DNA from: Chloroflexota bacterium
GTDB lineage: Bacteria > Chloroflexota > UBA6077
Length of the DNA: 7,243 nucleotides
Direction: 5' to 3'
Assembly: GCA_021788565.1 (NCBI GenBank)
Contig: JAJYKO010000266.1
Location: forward strand, 1 to 7,243
Shown: one piece after another, positions 5,480 through 7,243 of the stretch
How positions within the stretch are numbered: position 1 is the first letter of the stretch
How the letters are laid out: every line of letters starts with the position of its first letter
Made by a program: the position numbers and the translations under genes
The notes under the pieces: generated by a model
Databases searched by the model: none
Seen by the model: the letters and a program-made list of their open reading frames with translations, nothing else
Told to the model about the DNA's origin: nothing

Positions 5480-6999
5480 GTGCCAGCGCCGCGCCCGCGC
5501 GCAGCCGTTCCCTAACTTCCTACCTGTTTCTGGGCGGTCTGGTAGCGGCTCTCGCCGCGGGCACGTACATCTTCTGGGTTCACGACTACCTAGTGGCGGA
5601 CTCTTGGACCGTCATCGACGCTGTGAGCAAGCCCGGCTTCGGTCCCGCGGACTTGCTACCATTCCGAGAAAACCCGCTCAGGACAAGTGCGACCTACTAC
5701 TACGCTCCTGTCCTGGCTGCGCTTGTCTGGCTGGCATACAGGTTGGGCGGCTACAGCCCCGAGCGGTACAACCTGATTCTCATGATACTTCACATGGGGA
5801 CGACCCTCTTCCTGTTCAGCACCGTTCTCCAACTCACTGGAAGCAGGCTCAAAGCTACGTCGGCAGGAGCCGTCTTCGCAGTCCACTTCGGTGCAACCGA
5901 AGCTGTGGGGTGGTTTGGGGCGGTCACGCACCCTACGGCGGGATTCTTCGGCGCGATGGCGTTGGCTCTTTACTCTCGCTTCCTCGTCACCCGTCGAAGA
6001 GGGTGGATGGTAGGTGCACTGGCCGCCCTTGTGGCGGCGGCTCTAACGCAGTCGACGGGACTGCCGTGGTTCGCCGTCCTGGGCTCGTTGGATTTCCTCT
6101 ACTCGTGGAAACGGGAGGGGTTTCGCAAGATTGGCCGCCGTCTTGCCATTCTCGCGATTCTTCTTGCCGCCATTCTGCCGCTACAGTTCCAGGCGTTCAG
6201 GTTCGCACAGGGTGGTTACCACTACACTCTTGGCCCATGGGCGGTACTCAATCTCTTCTACTATCCGCTATCCACCGTCTTACCCTCTCTAGAACAGAGT
6301 GCCTACAGCCTCGCGAGAGACCTGCCGTTGGCATTTGTCGATCACAGCGCATTTGTCCGCTTGGTAAGCATGAACGATGCCTTCGGACTGCTCTTGGCCT
6401 CGGGCCTGATAGCTGTTGCCGTGCTCGTTATCTGGGCCAAGGGTGGGCGGCTCTGCCGTTTCGCGCTGATTGCCTTTGGGCTCAGCATGACACCATTCCT
6501 ATTCCTCGACGGCCAGGGGTATCGGTATCTCTACACTCCGTTGATCTTCTTCTCTATGGCGGCAGCGAGTGCCCTTGTGGATCTATATAGTTATCTGCGG
6601 CTGTCGTCTCGAACGGCCGCCCTAGCGATAATCGCGATCATCCCGCTCTTCGTAGTGCTTTCCTTCGCGGAATCTCAGCGGCAACTCTTCTGGTGGAACC
6701 AGGCTGGGCTGGTAGCCCAGAACAGCCTGACGCAGCTAAAGCGGCTTGATCCCAGTTTTCCTCCAGGAGCTAAGCTGGTGTTCGGAGGCCTGCCGGATAC
6801 GATCCCCAACACTAATGCCGAGGTATGGAGGCAGGGAATCACCGAGGCAGTAAGAGTTGTCTACGGGGACAGGACTCTCCGAGTGGAAGCCTTCAGCAAG
6901 GGCACCGTGGAGCAGCTGTTCCGGGGAGATCTTAAGGGCGCTCCCAACACGTACGGTTTCGTGTGGGAGAACTGGCAGTTGAAGCAGATTGCGCCGTAG
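5464..6999 (+). CDS. GT-C-like membrane protein with outer C-terminal domain, 511 aa
   Basis: The architecture is a first helix (19-39), an outer loop with VHDYLVADSW (39-48; D41 and D46 are candidate catalytic acids) and TYYYAPVL (77-84), then several more helices up to about 402. The YYxP motif, the N/H pair in the next helix (N103, H110), HFGATEAVGWFGAVTHP (141-157) and GYRYLYTPL (362-370) recall bacterial membrane proteins with YYRP, HPxxxEAVAW and RYLYLP motifs, which include the relatives of eukaryotic TMTC mannosyltransferases. Residues 403-511 form a polar outer domain with PPGAKLVFGGLPD (433-445), a pattern I know from the tails of this group. A lipid-linked sugar transferase role is inferred, not shown. 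It is translationally coupled to the upstream gene (16-bp overlap, strong AGGAG) and is last in the block. It could also be a glycan ligase or a non-catalytic GT-C homologue. Confidence 0.75.
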   Translation: MEIPLSASAAPARSRSLTSYLFLGGLVAALAAGTYIFWVHDYLVADSWTVIDAVSKPGFGPADLLPFRENPLRTSATYYYAPVLAALVWLAYRLGGYSPERYNLILMILHMGTTLFLFSTVLQLTGSRLKATSAGAVFAVHFGATEAVGWFGAVTHPTAGFFGAMALALYSRFLVTRRRGWMVGALAALVAAALTQSTGLPWFAVLGSLDFLYSWKREGFRKIGRRLAILAILLAAILPLQFQAFRFAQGGYHYTLGPWAVLNLFYYPLSTVLPSLEQSAYSLARDLPLAFVDHSAFVRLVSMNDAFGLLLASGLIAVAVLVIWAKGGRLCRFALIAFGLSMTPFLFLDGQGYRYLYTPLIFFSMAAASALVDLYSYLRLSSRTAALAIIAIIPLFVVLSFAESQRQLFWWNQAGLVAQNSLTQLKRLDPSFPPGAKLVFGGLPDTIPNTNAEVWRQGITEAVRVVYGDRTLRVEAFSKGTVEQLFRGDLKGAPNTYGFVWENWQLKQIAP

Positions 7000-7010
7000 C
7001 TGCCCGCTGT

Positions 7011-7243
7011 TCAGGTCCCTCGCTCGATCTTGGACACCTCTGAATGTCCCCAGCGGGTTCCCCTGAACTGCTCCCAGACGCCGCCGATTCCGACCGCGGC
7101 CAGTACGGACAGGAAGGGAACCATGGGGATGCGGAATCGGCTGTAGGCTTCCGCGCCGGCCGAGACCAGAACCAGGTAGCCCACAACGACGACCAGCAGC
7201 AGCGCCGGGAGCTGCTTACGCCCACGCATCATCGAGACAAAGC
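7011..7243 (-). CDS. C-terminal part of a GT39-like membrane protein (runs off right edge)
   Basis: The minus frame is open from the window edge to a TGA at 7013-7011, giving 76 complete residues. Internal ATGs at 7232 and 7229 are in frame but need not be starts, because the frame continues past the edge. Two hydrophobic segments (LPALLLVVVVGYLVLV and VPFLSVLAAVGIGGV) flank AGAEAYSRFRIPMVP. An outer-face helix followed by SRFRxPxxP and a final helix is the usual tail of GT39-type glycosyltransferases, so this is probably another GT-C enzyme whose catalytic part lies outside the window. The short cytoplasmic tail is polar and charged. It converges on the 511-aa gene with 11 bp between the stop codons, and no terminator hairpin is visible between them. 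Confidence 0.7.
   Translation of the reverse strand, partial: FVSMMRGRKQLPALLLVVVVGYLVLVSAGAEAYSRFRIPMVPFLSVLAAVGIGGVWEQFRGTRWGHSEVSKIERGT

Noticed and set aside
5604..6590. 328-codon open frame within the 511-aa gene
   Set aside because: It is a shadow of the real membrane-protein frame; the real frame has coherent helices, a strong ribosome site and known motifs.
1..7243. Mobile element, CRISPR array, tRNA or prophage
   Set aside because: I saw no transposase or integrase frame, no repeat-spacer pattern, no tRNA-like structure and no long terminal repeats on reading both strands.

Overview
The window is a dense cluster of bacterial glycosyltransferase genes. Six coding regions are supported: four complete or near-complete ones and one cut off at each edge. 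Five of the six encode polytopic membrane proteins of the GT-C type, which use lipid-linked sugar donors and act on the outer face of the membrane. The sixth encodes a soluble GT-A fold glycosyltransferase of the family 2 type. The G+C content is moderately high (judged by eye) and GTG or TTG starts outnumber ATG. The closest stylistic match I know is the many GT39-like proteins of Chloroflexota and related or uncultivated lineages, but nothing here fixes the taxon.

Layout. Two genes run leftwards on the minus strand: a 638-residue GT-C protein (216-2132) and the start of a second GT-C protein (1-219). They overlap by four bases (TTGA). A divergent intergenic region of about 330 bp (2133-2461) follows. 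It holds a candidate sigma70-like promoter for the rightward genes, a perfect 14-bp palindrome, a pair of DnaA-box-like 9-mers one helical turn apart, and a 16/17 direct repeat. Rightwards lies a three-gene block: a GT-A enzyme (2462-3406), a 690-residue GT-C protein that begins directly after the GT-A stop codon and in the same frame (3407-5479), and a 511-residue GT-C protein that overlaps it by 16 bp (5464-6999). At the right edge the C-terminus of another membrane protein with a GT39-like tail comes in on the minus strand (7011-7243), convergent with the block and only 11 bp away.

How the genes may work together. Tight overlaps suggest one leftward and one rightward transcription unit sharing a control region. 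The likely overall job is building or decorating an envelope glycan: the GT-A enzyme would add a sugar on the cytoplasmic side from a nucleotide-sugar, and the GT-C enzymes would add sugars from polyprenyl-phosphate donors outside. Sugar identities, acceptors and order of action cannot be read from the sequence. The most interesting points are an apparently shared N-terminal membrane extension in the two divergent large GT-C proteins, the single in-frame amber codon between the GT-A and GT-C genes, and the dyad-rich divergent control region. I saw no mobile element, CRISPR array, tRNA or rRNA.
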